A DNA stretch of 64,000 nt from Xanthostigma xanthostigma (Eukaryota; Arthropoda; Insecta; Raphidioptera; Raphidiidae), in assembly GCA_963575645.1 (NCBI GenBank), contig OY754467.1, positions 620,001 through 684,000 on the forward strand. The letters run 5' to 3'. This document shows positions 9,414 to 21,996 of the stretch, piece by piece. The notes beneath the pieces are model-generated. The model saw only the letters and a program-made list of their open reading frames with translations, searched no databases and had not been told where the DNA came from. The position numbers and the translations under genes were made by a program. Every line of letters starts with the position of its first letter. The first letter of the stretch is position 1.

Positions 9414-12400
9414 ATGAACGAAGAGGAGCTTTTGAAGAGATCCAACGAAGAGAGAGAAAGAATTTTTCTGCGTTATGAGCGCGGCAGAGAACCGGGTGCT
9501 CAGATCGACCCTTGGGAAGATCCGGGATTCGAAGTCTATCACAAAAAAGATCGCTACGGATTCATACACGATGAGCGCCTCCCACAGAAAATGGATCCAA
9601 ATGAAAAGCGTATGAAGGAAATCGAAATGGTGCGAGTGAACAAATGGATGAAGATGTTAAAAACTTGGGACAAGCCGGCGACTAAAGACAAGCTGAGACG
9701 ACGCATTTATAAAGGCATACCTGATTCGTTGAGGTCTCAAGTTTGGTGTAAATTGATGAATTTGGATCAACACAAAAAAGATAATCCGGAGGTGTATCAA
9801 GATATGTTAAAAATAGCACGGAAATGGTCGACGGACGCCAGACAAATAGATTCGGATGTCAACCGGCAATTTCGAGAACATATCGATTATCGCGAACGCT
9901 ACAGTTTAAAACAGAAATCGCTGTTCAACGTTTTGACGGCTTACGGAATGTACAACATGGAAGTGGGATATTGTCAGGGCATGTCCGGTCTAGCCGGCGT
10001 ACTGTTGATGTACATGGACGAGGAGGACGCTTTCTGGGCGATGTCGGTCTTGTTGACGGACAAAAAATACGCAATGCACGGTTTATATATCGAAGGATTT
10101 CCCAAGCTGACCCGATATTTGGAACATCACGATAAAATATTAGTGAAGTTTATGCCGAAACTCAAAAAACATTTCGATAAATACGGACTGGACGCTATTT
10201 TATATTCGTTGAAGTGGTTCTTCGTTTGTTTTGTTGAAAGGGTAAGAACAATAAAATTATAAATGCAATAAATAAATTTATATTTGCAAAATTAAACGAA
10301 TTAATTATTGAAGTGAAAACTTCTTTAGCGGCGTTGTACACTTTTTTTGTAATGGGTAAAAAATGTTAAACTCGCGTCAGATCGTCAGGGTCCCGTGTCC
10401 TGATCGAAAATGCGTAAGACGAAAACTTTTATTTATGCAACTTTAGACATCTAGCGTTGAAATATCGTACATAAAAATGCAATCTCTGATACAAACCATT
10501 TTGATCGAAAATTCGTAAGACGTTAATATTCAAGTTTTCACTTCCGCCGACACTCCCGGAGTGCAACCCGTCTTTTTGACGTGATAACGTCTTATAAATT
10601 GATGAATCACCAATCTTATAAATTGATAAAACACCGGCTGCATGCACGAAAAAGTGTAACGTTCGTAACGCGTAACGTTCCGCCTGGCCCTGTGCGTGCT
10701 TTTTACTAATTTCTCGCTCAATTTAAATCAGATCGGTTTGAAACCAGTCTTAAACGAAAGAGGAGAACATTTTACATAGATTTCGCATAACAGAATTTGC
10801 CTAAACAGTTTTTTTATACAAATTTATATAGAAAAATATTTTATACAAATTTATATAGAAAAATAGCTGTATAAATGCAATGTTGTCTAATGCATGGCGC
10901 GACGCGGTCGGTCGTCTTTGTTTGCCGTACATGGAAATTAGAAAATAACGTATGTCTTGTCTTAACATGAGAACGGCTGCATTTCTAATGTTTAATTCAA
11001 TTTTTTGACATTAGTATTTTGTGAACTGCAACGCCTTCTAAGTTAACTATTGGAATAACTAATTATTATTAGAACATAATACTTTGACAGTTGCAAACGT
11101 CACTTTTGACATTTCTTATCATTCCGACACCAAGGATAAGCGGATTGAAACCAAATTTTGGGAGGTTTAGGTTATGTATTACGGAATACGTTATCACGTA
11201 AAACTATCGTCCGTAAACCGACTTTACAGACAACCAATTTTTTTTTTTCACTGAAGGAGACCGAACGGTATCTTGAAAAAACCGCGAGCGAAACAACGGT
11301 TAAAGGCTGATTTCATCTTAACTCATAATATATAAATAAAATAGTAACGAACTTACAACGCTAGAGACGCTTATTAATAGGTAGTTCAGTTCGGAAATTC
11401 ACTAATTTCACAATACAATATAAGCGACACAGTTTGTATGTTTAATTGCTTTGCCGCTTCATTAAGCTCGATTCAGTTTCCGAATATGTAGTGAAACGAT
11501 ATCCGAAGTTCGTACTGATTTATATGTGCCTAATTGTAAACTTTGGCGGTTTTTCAGGTGCCATTCAGCTTGTGCTTAAGAATATGGGACATTTATTTGT
11601 TAGACGGCGAAAGAGTTATCACGGCAATGGCGTATACGGTCTTAAAATTGCACAAGAGGAATATTTTACGGCTGAACGACATGGACCAAATAGTTCAGTA
11701 CATTCAAGTAAGTCTCGATTTATTCTACGATAGGGTCGTCCTTCCGGTTTGCAATAAATCAACGCCCGATGTTTTTGTTCAGGTAAAGTTGTATAAAGAC
11801 TTCGGTTTCGACGACGATACGGTAATAAATTCGTTAGAGAGATCGATGGAAGAATTGAAACGTGGAAAAGTCGATTATCCCGGACCGCCGTTACCTCACG
11901 AGATGCCCCGCCAGCCGTTCGGCAAATTCACGGAGCCGACGTTTGAACGCAAAGTGGGTCGGAGAGCCGAGGAGTTCACCGAAACGGAAGTGGCCACGAG
12001 AGAAGCGGTTCAGATGCGAAGAGACAAAACCGAACAAGAGGTGGCGACGCAACGAGATTCCCACGTATCGGTCAGCGATGGCAGTGTCTTAGCAGGTATG
12101 GATTCAACCGATAATGACAGTCTTGATTCTAGTAGTTGCGTTTCGGATAGTTCTAGCAATTTGGAATGCACTAAATTATAACACGCGATAGTTTTCGATT
12201 ACAGTGCAAAAGCTTTTATAGAAGAGTCACCGAGTCTATAATTTTTCCGTCGGGTGCTTGGATATTAACGATAGTCGATCCTAAAAGAGTGTAGAGTAAT
12301 AATTCATTTTGTTTGTCAGGTTCGAGCGGTACCACGGAGTAGCTATACTCTATGGTACCGGTGGAATTTGTCAAACAAAATGATTTACTACTCTATACAA

Positions 12401-15400
12401 TTTCAGGATAAACAATACTGATTCATCGGTTTATTTCACGTTACAATGAAAAAGGGCGGCATTGTTTCAAGATTGCTAGCTGCTATTTTTTAATAGATAA
12501 CTTCATTTCTGTTGCTCTGCCGGTAACGCACATTATAATTAATATAAATAGTGTTCTTCTAGAAAACGCAATTTTTGCGAGATTGTTTAAAATGTACGTT
12601 TATGAATGAATTGCGGCCGATGCGTAATTGTTTTTGAAAGGGAAAATAAACAGTGGAATGATCCACGCACCCACTGAGGGTTATATTCTTGTAATCGGTG
12701 ACACTCATATTCTTATAGTATTTTCGCATGCATTTAAAAGAAATTTCTGTTATTTGGAGGCCCCTTTACATTCTTTTGTTTGCATTTTCGTATTATACGT
12801 GTAACTATCCATGTATATAAACTTTAAATAGACAATCTTACTAAATAAGTTTAAAAAAAAAATAATTTATCTCTTAATATTAAAAATACGAAGTGTGCTA
12901 TTTTGTTTAAATGTTTTACTGTGCACACGCTTTTCTGAAAAATATTCTTACTTCATAGCGACGTGAAAAGATCAAAACTGTAAATAATATCACGCACACA
13001 ATATTTAAACACATAAATAGTGTAGATAGAAGTTGTAAAAATTAAATGAATAAAAATTTAATTACTTCAGTCAGTTTAGCTTTTGATCTGTTCTCATCGT
13101 TCCAGCTATACTTAGTGTATTTTTAATAAGATATTCTCAATTTGAGCGCAACGGTTAATGACATTTAATGGTGCATTTATGATTTATCTATTTCGCTATT
13201 TATACTGTAAAAATATGACCTAATTTATTATAATATTGTCAATTTGACATAAAAACTTGCCAATAATGCATTTATTTTTTTTATACAATGTTTTATTTTT
13301 TATAAGTATTTTTTCTCTAGATTTATGCAATCTATTGTTTAAAAAACATTCATTTGTTTTCAATGAATAGCGTTGTCAAAATGTCGTGTTGTATAAAGAA
13401 GTTGCCTTTTTTTCCCAACAGATGGGAACCAAAAATGTACTTAAAATAAAAATGCGTTTCGTCTAAATATATTTTTTATGATATTAAAATACTCAAATTT
13501 TGTTAAATTATCAAAAATTTACGTTTCTAAATAACGGCTAGGGATAAACAAAAAACGACATCTAGTTCTGTTGTTTTTTTTAAAAAAAGTGCCAAATTTT
13601 CTTATTGCTTTTTATGTTTTATCAGAACTCGAAGGTTGAAAAATCCCTAACTTCAAATCGGATATGCGATCTGTCACATTAGCCGTCGTGACTATTTTTT
13701 TTATAATTCTCGAAACTCCCTTTGAATTCATAGTTTCTCGTCAAAACACGACGTTTTGTATATTTGGCACGATTCGAGGTCTGATAATTTTTATAACTTT
13801 GGTGTCTTGGAATTATTAATTTTCCTTGCATCCTCCGTGCTGTGAAACGTCTGTAAAGTACACTTTTTTTCAAATTACTTTCAAAAATCGCTGATCAAGA
13901 CGCTTTTAAACCGCAAAATGTATGATCGAGTATGTTTAAAGGAGATGCTTCTTAGATGTCGAATTAAAGCACGACTTCAAGCTCCTCAATCCACAAGTTC
14001 CCTCAGAAGATAGCAATACAACTTAACCTAAAACACTCAAAATAAAACTTAATTCGCGCAAACGACCGTCATGTTCTTAGCAGGCACAGCTGCCAGTTAT
14101 GACTAAAACTGTTACATCAGAAGGGGGCAGGGTTAGCGTTCGTTTAACACAGTTTTGTTCAAGGTCTTAGAAATTCTATGATGGTCCAGTGAATGTGCTG
14201 GAATCGTTATATGCTGTAGACTAAATTTTTATAAATCTCGAGAGAACTTCTGGGTTGAGACACATTCGAAGTGTGGCATTTATTTATCCTAATGGATGTT
14301 AGCTTGTTGTAAAAGTATGTTGATATTTTGATTTTGAGGCGTTTTTTTAAATTAAATACTTTTGAATTAAAGTGTATGAGCTAAATATAAAATATTTGTT
14401 TCTTATATTTTTGTACTGTGTAATAGAATAGGAAAATATAATTTTCATATAATAATTTACTTAAATGTGGGTTTTCTTTTGGTTTTTTTTTTGTACTAAA
14501 ATGTTATTCTGTACTAACATACGTTTAAAAAAACCTTTTAACTCAAATATGGTGATTTTAACAATCCTAAATTTTCAAGGTTAACTATACGCCGGTGAAA
14601 TGATTACTATTTTCAGAAAGCATCAGAAAGAGAGTTTGAGTGGTTATGTAACGTTCAAGTTTTGTAGTTGCTTGAGAGAAACTATGCAGTTTCTCCTATA
14701 ATTCGTTTCGTCACGAGAGACTTGTGAACTGCGTAACATAACCACACAAATTTCATCTGTCATTGCAGTTCTGAAAACCGCCACATTTTACTAGTGCGCT
14801 CTCTACAACAAACATCTGCTAAATAGACTTGTTTCACAATTGTTGATTTTGATCAAATTTGAGAAGAAATTAATAGTTATATTTAAAATACCAAAATATA
14901 AAATTAAAAGTATTGATTTTTACAAATAATAAATTAGAAAACGCAGTTAAGAATAAAGAATCGAACGCAACAATATAAAAAGATCCGTAAGCCTAGACTA
15001 AAAAAAAATATTTAAAAAATTAACAACTTGCATTGCATATGTTATTTGCTTGTCTCTCTTTTTTTTTAATCGTAAGGCAACATTGCATGTGTCGTTGATT
15101 TTTCTTTACAAGGGTAAAACAAAGTAATATCTATCGTTTTAGTTTTGCCTGTTATCAACATTTAGAAGCTTTCCACTTGGGAAACACGACACTAAAGATG
15201 ATGTCGAGGGTATGTCAATAATTTGGTGGCGTAGCGACGAGCCTCGGCCCTCTCGCAACTTTAGGGGCCTCATACTGAATTCTTCATATTTAAAAATTCG
15301 AAACAAAAATTTTGTCCAAAAAATATTCTTTTAAATGTCCGAGACTTGTTGAACTCATTAAAAAATCGCTACGCCATCGGAAAATAAAAAAAAAAATAAA

Positions 15401-17193
15401 TGGCGTCAGAGGCAGACTGCATAAATTGAATTTTTTTATTCTTTTCTTGGAGGTCATTATTTTCCAATGAAACAAAATAATTTTTTTTATTACTAAATAT
15501 TTTACGTATCATCTAAAATCTTTGTTAAACATTTCACGTACAACTTAAAACGACACTATTCGACAGATAGAGTACAGCCGCAATAGAAAGTATTGCCCCA
15601 ATTGATCCCGATCCATCGAAAATATGGCTCCAAGGAGCACAGACCTCCCAAAATGGACGCCAATGCATTCAAGCTATTTTTAAAAAATAACGGCAGACTT
15701 TCAATTCATATAGCTAAAAAATAACTGAGCGTCGCATTGAAAAACAAAACAATAGTGACGCATTTGAGATGCACGTGAAATGTTTGACATTCATTTTTTA
15801 CAGTCTGCCGCTGTTTTCAATGTTCTTTGAAAAATGTCTTCTTTTGCACAGAGCCGTTCAGAAGAAACTCTTTGAAGATAGAACCCGGAGATTCCTGTTA
15901 CCTTAGCACTTCCGAGAAAAGCTACACACTTCCTGCCTTTTCCAAACAAAACAAAATCCAAGCTTGCGCTCAGAAAAGAGAAACCGAAAACAATATCAAA
16001 TATTTACACGTCAATTCGAAAATAAGGAAAACTTTTGCAACAAATAAATAATCAATTTTTGTTAAGTTTGATTTAATTGTTTAAAGTTCAGTTTTGTAAT
16101 TTTGTAATAAAATAAAAACTTATGTAAGAATAAAAATTATGATGAAAGGTGCACTTTCTATAAAAATATGGAAAGTGAAAAAGTAATTTCGAAAATTAAA
16201 CAATTGCTTTGGTAAATCTTTGAGCGTAACGTTTTTATATGTAGCATCTTTATGTACATAATAATAGCCGTTCATTTTTTTAAAGACTAGTTCATATATT
16301 TACTAACAGAGGCATCTAATTTGTTTTACGTATCTGATAGTGATGAAATCAGTAATCAATCAACTACAAACGTCGCTATATCTTCATTTCTTTATAAAGT
16401 TACAGCGTTTTAACCTGTTTCAGTATGAGTAAATCAAATGTGCGTTGCTTTAGAAAATTCTAACTTAACAATTGCGTCCTTTGCCTATCAAATCGATTGT
16501 ATTTATAGGTTATGCGAATCGCACGCCTCTGATGGTAAAAATATTCACTAAGCGCTCGTTAACGGCGGGACCGTTATTCTTGTGTGTGCAAAAGTAGATT
16601 AAATGTGTGTTCGGCACCGTTTATCAGCACAAATGATTATAAACCGTCGAATGTTTATAGGTTCAAAATTTTCATTTGATCCGAGCATGGACGATGCCAG
16701 TTCACTGTTAGACTGTCACCACGGCGGTTCTAAAAGATCTTTAGCCGATACTAGTGTAACTTCAACGGCCGATCTGTCTGTATTTTCAACAGCGACCCGA
16801 TCCCACGCGCACGACAACAGTTTGGACACCCACAGTAACATTTCGGAGGGCTCGGCCGTTTCGGGCGGTTCGACGAGCGGAGGACCTACCGGTAGTATTC
16901 AGCGAGTACCTTCGGCACATTCGACTCCGAGAGCGACTCCCGGCCCTTCGCACGCGCCGAGCCCGGACGTCTTGAGGATATACGTTCCGTATTCGTCGCC
17001 GATGCAAACGCCTACTTCGTCGCCACAAAATGGAGACATTCCAAGGCCACCTTGTCCGCCGACCACTTTAGTGACTGATATTAATAAGATTAGAATCAAA
17101 ATAGATACACAGGACGAACTAAAGACGCCGCTAGTCGAATATGCTCCGATTAAACCGTTTAGGATCGACAGTTCAGAAATAGATCTGAAATAA
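9414..17193 (+). CDS. USP6NL: USP6NL / RN-tre type Rab GTPase-activating protein (4 coding exons)
   Basis: A TBC-domain GAP that accelerates GTP hydrolysis on Rabs in the endocytic pathway. Coding exons are 9414-10241, 11558-11707, 11783-12095 and 16661-17193; phases match and give 607 residues. The N-terminus has the family signature YERGREPGAQIDPWEDPGFE. The TBC domain follows, with arginine finger IYKGIPDSLRSQVW, RQIDSDVNR, and glutamine finger GYCQGMSGLAG. Exon 2 supplies PFSLCLRIWDIYLLDGERV and exon 3 supplies YKDFGFDDD. The last exon is a Ser/Thr/Pro-rich, probably disordered tail. The 75-bp intron 2 (11708-11782) has no stop and keeps frame. Failure to use the donor at 12096 would give a short form ending at 12181. 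Intron 1 holds two HINE-like elements; intron 3 is 4.6 kb. Confidence 0.92.
10310..10572 (+). mobile_element. HINE-like element, family B, copy 2
   Basis: In intron 1 of the Rab GAP gene. It runs from GAAGTGAAAACTTCTTTA to CCCGTC, with the inverse AGTTTTCACTTC and the GCACTC-ccg-GAGTGC hairpin near the 3' end. It includes one unit of the family's central repeat (TAGACATCTAGCGTTGAAAT). Its 3' T run abuts the start of a family A element. Confidence 0.75.
10578..11237 (+). mobile_element. HINE-like element, family A, full-length copy 2
   Basis: It begins GACGTGATAACGTCTTATAA in the T run left by the family B element. It ends ACGTTATCACGT..., then the hairpin GTAAA-ccgac-TTTAC, then CAGACAACCAA before another T run. 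The interior is non-coding and contains a short tandem duplication (TTTATACAAATTTATATAGA, twice). By eye it is nearly identical to 32266-32916. Confidence 0.7.
12096..16660 (+). other. Large intron 3 of the Rab GAP gene
   Basis: 4.6 kb from donor GTATGG to acceptor TTTATAG. It is AT-rich, with an inverted repeat at 12289-12398 (arms GTAGAGTAATAATTCATTTTG and inverse; loop with GGTACC) and a weaker one around 14638-14747 (GTGGTTATGTAACG and inverse). I find no convincing nested gene. ORFs of 60-75 codons here look random. Confidence 0.6.
12289..12398. repeat. Foldback inverted repeat (110 bp)
   Basis: Imperfect arms of about 50 bp around GGTACC blocks, with ends GTAGAGTA and TACTCTAC, in intron 3 of the Rab GAP gene. 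It could be a small MITE. No clear target duplication was found. Confidence 0.55.
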
Positions 17194-17761
17194 TTATTTT
17201 GTTTCGTTCGATCATTGTCATAGTACTAACACAGTATATGCATTTCAGTACAAATTTTTTTTTTAGTGTTTAAACAAACTCAAAATTATTATATTTTTGC
17301 AAAATGAGTTACTTTTTGTTTTATGTTTAATTATCGATACAAAAGTGTAGGCTTTTATTAATTTATTATTTCATTGAAATTTTAAAGTACCTCAAAAACA
17401 TTGTTCTCGTTTGTGTTGAGCTTGACTGAATCTGCGCTGATATTAAATTAAAATAACGTCAGGATTTTTTTTCTAATGTTCGATAAATTTAAACAAGAAT
17501 TCTGTCAATTTCTAGTAGCTTCGGCTTCGCGTTACAGGAAGAGCGGCGCGTTAAATCCAAAATAGGCCGATAGCAAAAAAAAGAGCATTTTGAAAGTGAG
17601 GATAAAATAATTGTGACGAAAGTTTTCACTTCAAATGATGTGTGAATCGTGCTAGATAGAGCAAAGTGGCGTATCGGCAATTTTTGACAGTTATCTCGAA
17701 CTTGCTGGATTTTTTGCTGCAGGTCTGTAAAGCATATGGCGTAGAATAGTATCGTTTAGAG

Positions 17762-18217
17762 CAGTGATTCCCAAAGTGGTCTATATCGACCCCCAGGGGT
17801 CGACGACAACTTGCAAAAAGAAACAAACTGGACATCGTTAACCGAAGAGATTTAAGATTAAATCCAACTAAATTGATGCCAAATGTTGAAAATTTATTAT
17901 TAAAGCATCAGGTTCATCCCTCACACTAAAAGCATTTATTTTTTGCTTAGTTATTTTATGTAACAGAAAGTAAATTTTAATTTGATTCGTTTAATTTGAA
18001 TCTAATTTATAAATGTATAAAACTAAACATTTCACACTACATTTCACTACCGTTATAAATTTAAATCGTACAAAGTGAGTAGCACTATACCGGTTGTCAA
18101 AAATACATTTGAAATTAATGAATTTGCAAAAAATCAATATCAGATAAGCAGGGGGTCTACCCAAAACCGAAAAACATGGCAAGTGGTCTACGAGACAAAA
18201 AAGTTTGGGACCCTCTG
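17762..18217. mobile_element. hAT-family non-autonomous element
   Basis: The ends are CAGTGATTCCCAAAGTGGTC and AAAGTTTGGGACCCTCTG, inverse of each other with some mismatches. They are flanked by a perfect 8-bp target duplication GTTTAGAG (17754-17761 and 18218-18225). Termini of the CAGTG-TTCCCAAA type with 8-bp duplications are typical of hAT elements. The interior has no transposase ORF. Confidence 0.85.
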
Positions 18218-21200
18218 GTTTAGAGAATATAGTATGCAAGGTGAAGAATCTACATAGTAAGAAGAATGGGAAAAGCGATTTGTAATTTCAAAGGCAATCA
18301 TAGGCGGTATCTGTACTGTGGTGCGTTTAGACTAGCGACGAACAGTTAAACTGGAAAACATAGACCCGTCCGACCGAAACTCGTTTGTGCGCAGAAATGA
18401 CCCTTCTATCTTCTCTAAACGATACTACTCTACCGCTATAATCTATATTATGTCCTACCAGAAAACCTTGATGGTTATATTTTTATTAAAAAAAAGAATG
18501 TTTCGAAATAAATATTGTTTTTAATGGACATATTTCTATAACAAGAGACTGTTAGAGTAAGTCATCCATCTTTATTAATGATAATATTATAATAATGTCC
18601 TATAATGCAATAATAAAAGTGGGTGCATTTTTTTAAATGGTGCAAAAATGCACTAAATGTGCATAAAAATGATATTATGTTAAATATTTATAAAGACATT
18701 CCAATTTTCATTTAAATTAACTACATATTGTGTTTATACTAGCGGTAGCGATGCTCATTAGGATCGAGTATCCGAATCACATATTCGGTTATCGATTAAC
18801 CGATACTCAATAATTGTACTCCCGATAAGTTCCCGGATACCCCGTAATAGTCGGATACTGAGTTCTAGTTGGTGACGGAACTGTCATACTTCCGCGAGAG
18901 CTGTGCAATTTGACAGCTCATTTTCCTTCACGGCAGCACGGCACAGCTTCGCTCATAGTAGATTTCAGGTTCAATACTTCCATGATACGCAACAATTGAT
19001 TTTTAAAAAAAAAAAAACCCTCTAAGATTATGCAATTTTTATTTTTTTGAAAGATATTTTGGCGAAAGATTTTAATAATTTTATTGGAGTAAAAAAATAT
19101 ATTATATAGGTATATAATGCTTGATTCTCTAAACGCCGTCTGATATTAATATAATTAATTTATTTTAAATACTTTTATTAACTCCGTACTGCTATTGTTA
19201 GAAAAGCATTGTTGTAGTTCAAAAATTTGTTGACACTAATTGTTGTCACAATATTTTGTCTTGTATATAAAATTTGTGTGTATTATATTATCTAACAACA
19301 CTAACAAAAATATTTTGAAGGTTAGATTTCAAGAGGCTCAGTTCGTAAGTTCTTCCAAGAGATGGCAGTGGTGTCTGAAGTTTATTTAACATTTGGTTTG
19401 TCAATTGTTTTGTTTGTGGTTCTTTAGCGTAGCTGATAGAAACAAACAAAACAAAGTTAGGGTCGATAATGCAGAGTATTGATGTTTCAAAAAGATCCGA
19501 CAATATCTGAGGCAATGTTCATATTGCGATCGGTTGCTGCAGCCACGCTGCGACACCGTAAACACAAAAATAGTTTCAAAATAATGCCCTTTTTCTATTC
19601 CGAAAAGTAAATGTCAAGATCGGTATCTCGACTCTTCAGAGGAGTTATGAATCGATACTCTTGAAGTCTAGCCGAGAGCTGGTATCGGGAAAAAAAATGT
19701 AAAATTTTAAAAACTTATGAGGCGTGGCTAAAATGCAACCAGTCAGCCAACAGATTAAAATAGTATAAAACTTATTAAATGAACGAAGCATAGTAGAATC
19801 TCAATTATTCGAGCTACTGTGAACCGACCGTACTTGGAATAATTGAAAAACACGATGACGAAAGCAACGTTTTGCTTATAAAAAGATTTATGTCAATCGT
19901 ATTAGACGATCGAATGATCCGGGGTTCTACTGTATTTCGAGTCGACTCATTATAAATAAACAAATCACTGTAAAAATGTGTAGTTATATTATTATAATAT
20001 AAAATGTTTCTAAAATGGAGATAGCTATAGAATCTCTTTAAAAATGCCAAATTTGATACATTGTGTTTTTTCTATAAAAAAAAATACTGCAAAGTATAAA
20101 ACTTAATCGATAAATATTATATGTAATGCGTTGAATCTTAACATGTGATGCCTAATGGGATTGCTTAATAATATGTTTTAACAAAAAATATTTTTGGAAC
20201 ACGCTGTGATTCGAAAACTAGATTTATAATAAACTCAAAAATATAATTTCAATAATTTGGTTATACAAAATAAATCGCATGGAGATCTTTAATCCGTAAG
20301 AGAGATAAAGAATGAACTACTTTTACTGTAGTTAAAATGTGATAGAGATAAAGGGAAGTTATATTTCGACGGAGAGAGACGATCCAGCACAGTGTTATTG
20401 GATAACACTGATGTTTCTCTTTCTACTATTAGATAGCGCGTATAGAAGTAATACCGACAGAGATAGCTGTTGCGTGTATCTCTATCTTTGTCATGAAGAG
20501 AAAGAAAGCAAATATTTGGGGACACGCATTTAGAATGCACAACTAGTAGAAGAGAGATGAGAATACCTTTCGGAGGGGGGATCGCAAACATAACCTAAAA
20601 CATTTTATGTATTCCGTTTTTGCCCTGCTGACGGAACTGGCTGCGTCCAACTTGAAGCTTTTGTAATTCAGTTTCTAGTCAGAATTACAACTCGCCTTAT
20701 TTTCATTTCATTTTTAAGATAATATAATTTATAATAAAAATATACTATATTTTGCCGAAGACAGTCTTGTCGTAGACCGATTGTTCAATTTATATTCCAA
20801 ATATTAAGAAAGAATATTATAATTATGCATTTTAAATAGTTATAATTTACGTATTTGACTAAAATTCGAGTGTTTTTTTTTTTTGAGGAATAAATAAAAA
20901 TATTTGATATTACTGTAAAGCAATGTTTTTTTCATTAATTCGAGTCACCTGATATCACTGTAAAAATCTAAACTGCGCTTAGTATACGGGTAACTATTGG
21001 TTAAATAAATTTGTTTATTGTTTATTTAAAGTTTGGTTGAAGAACTTAAAAAAGAAGCCTTTCCGATATTTCGCTTGTGGCTTCGAAAACTTATTTTCAT
21101 CATCGGGGTCTCGGGTTATTTGCGTAGTGGTTTTTAGGATTAGTACAGTTTACCGCCTCGCAACTAGCCCGAGACCCCAATAATGAAAATTGGCCACAAT

Positions 21201-21879
21201 TTAAATTATTCCTCTACCAAACGCTTCTTCAACGATTTCTTTTTAATCTTTTTAGTAAATAAACTCTGTCAATAAAAATATTCGTTTTTGATTTATACAT
21301 TAAAATAAATTTTGAATCAAAACGTGCAATTTTTTCATTACTTATAAAATATGGATTTAGCATTTTCGTATTTCCTCTAAAAAAACAAAAACAGCCCGGA
21401 ACATTTTTTTTTGAGCGTCCGGAACAAGTATCGGTGCCCGGGGCAAGAATCTCATTTCTCGTTCTTTTTAAAATTCTCTACTCAATATTTGAAAGTAGCG
21501 CATTTCTTTTGTTTTACGTTGATTGTTGCTGTATTTATATTTAGGAGTTGTTATTGGCAATATTTTAGAAATGCAATGAATGAATTAAATTATAGACGCT
21601 CGACAATTTTAGAAATGGAATGTAAAGCATCGTTTATAATAAAACGCCCATGTTTTATATAGTAAATATACAATTTTCATTTTTCACCTTGTTTTGATTC
21701 GTTTGCAAAGCTACGGATACAATCGGAGGAACTTAAAAAACTGAAGTAATCTGTTTTCCTCATTGTTCCAGGAGGACCGATGATTCAACAAGTGCCTCAA
21801 CAATTTTCTAGATAGTCTGGACCACCAAAAGTATCTGTTTTTAAAAATAACTAGTAGCAGGCGTTGGATTTTCAATTTT

Positions 21880-21893
21880 GTTTCCATGGTAAC
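21880..21893 (+). promoter_or_regulatory. RFX X-box
   Basis: GTTTCCATGGTAAC is a near-perfect palindromic X-box (GTTNCCATGGNAAC), 104 bp upstream of the ATG at 21997. RFX factors use X-boxes at this distance to drive ciliary genes in animals. Binding has not been shown; the match is read directly. Confidence 0.65.
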
Positions 21894-21996
21894 GAAACGT
21901 TTGGCTTTGATTTGACAGTTTAAAATTGACGGCCGCTGTCGTCTTTTGCGCTATTTCTTTTTGTATTTCTTTTAATTTTACGCGTTCAATAACAAA

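Larger units (their letters stand above)
17194..21996. other. Intergenic region, Rab GAP to X-box gene
   Basis: AT-rich, with the hAT element at 17762-18217 and an inverted repeat near 21095-21191 (CGGGGTCTCGGGTTA and inverse, with ATTTTCAT ends). Stretches around 18.7-19.7 kb have degenerate GATACTCG-type inverted blocks. Open frames of 60-100 codons (for example 20289-20591) show no family features. I see no gene here. Confidence 0.5.
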
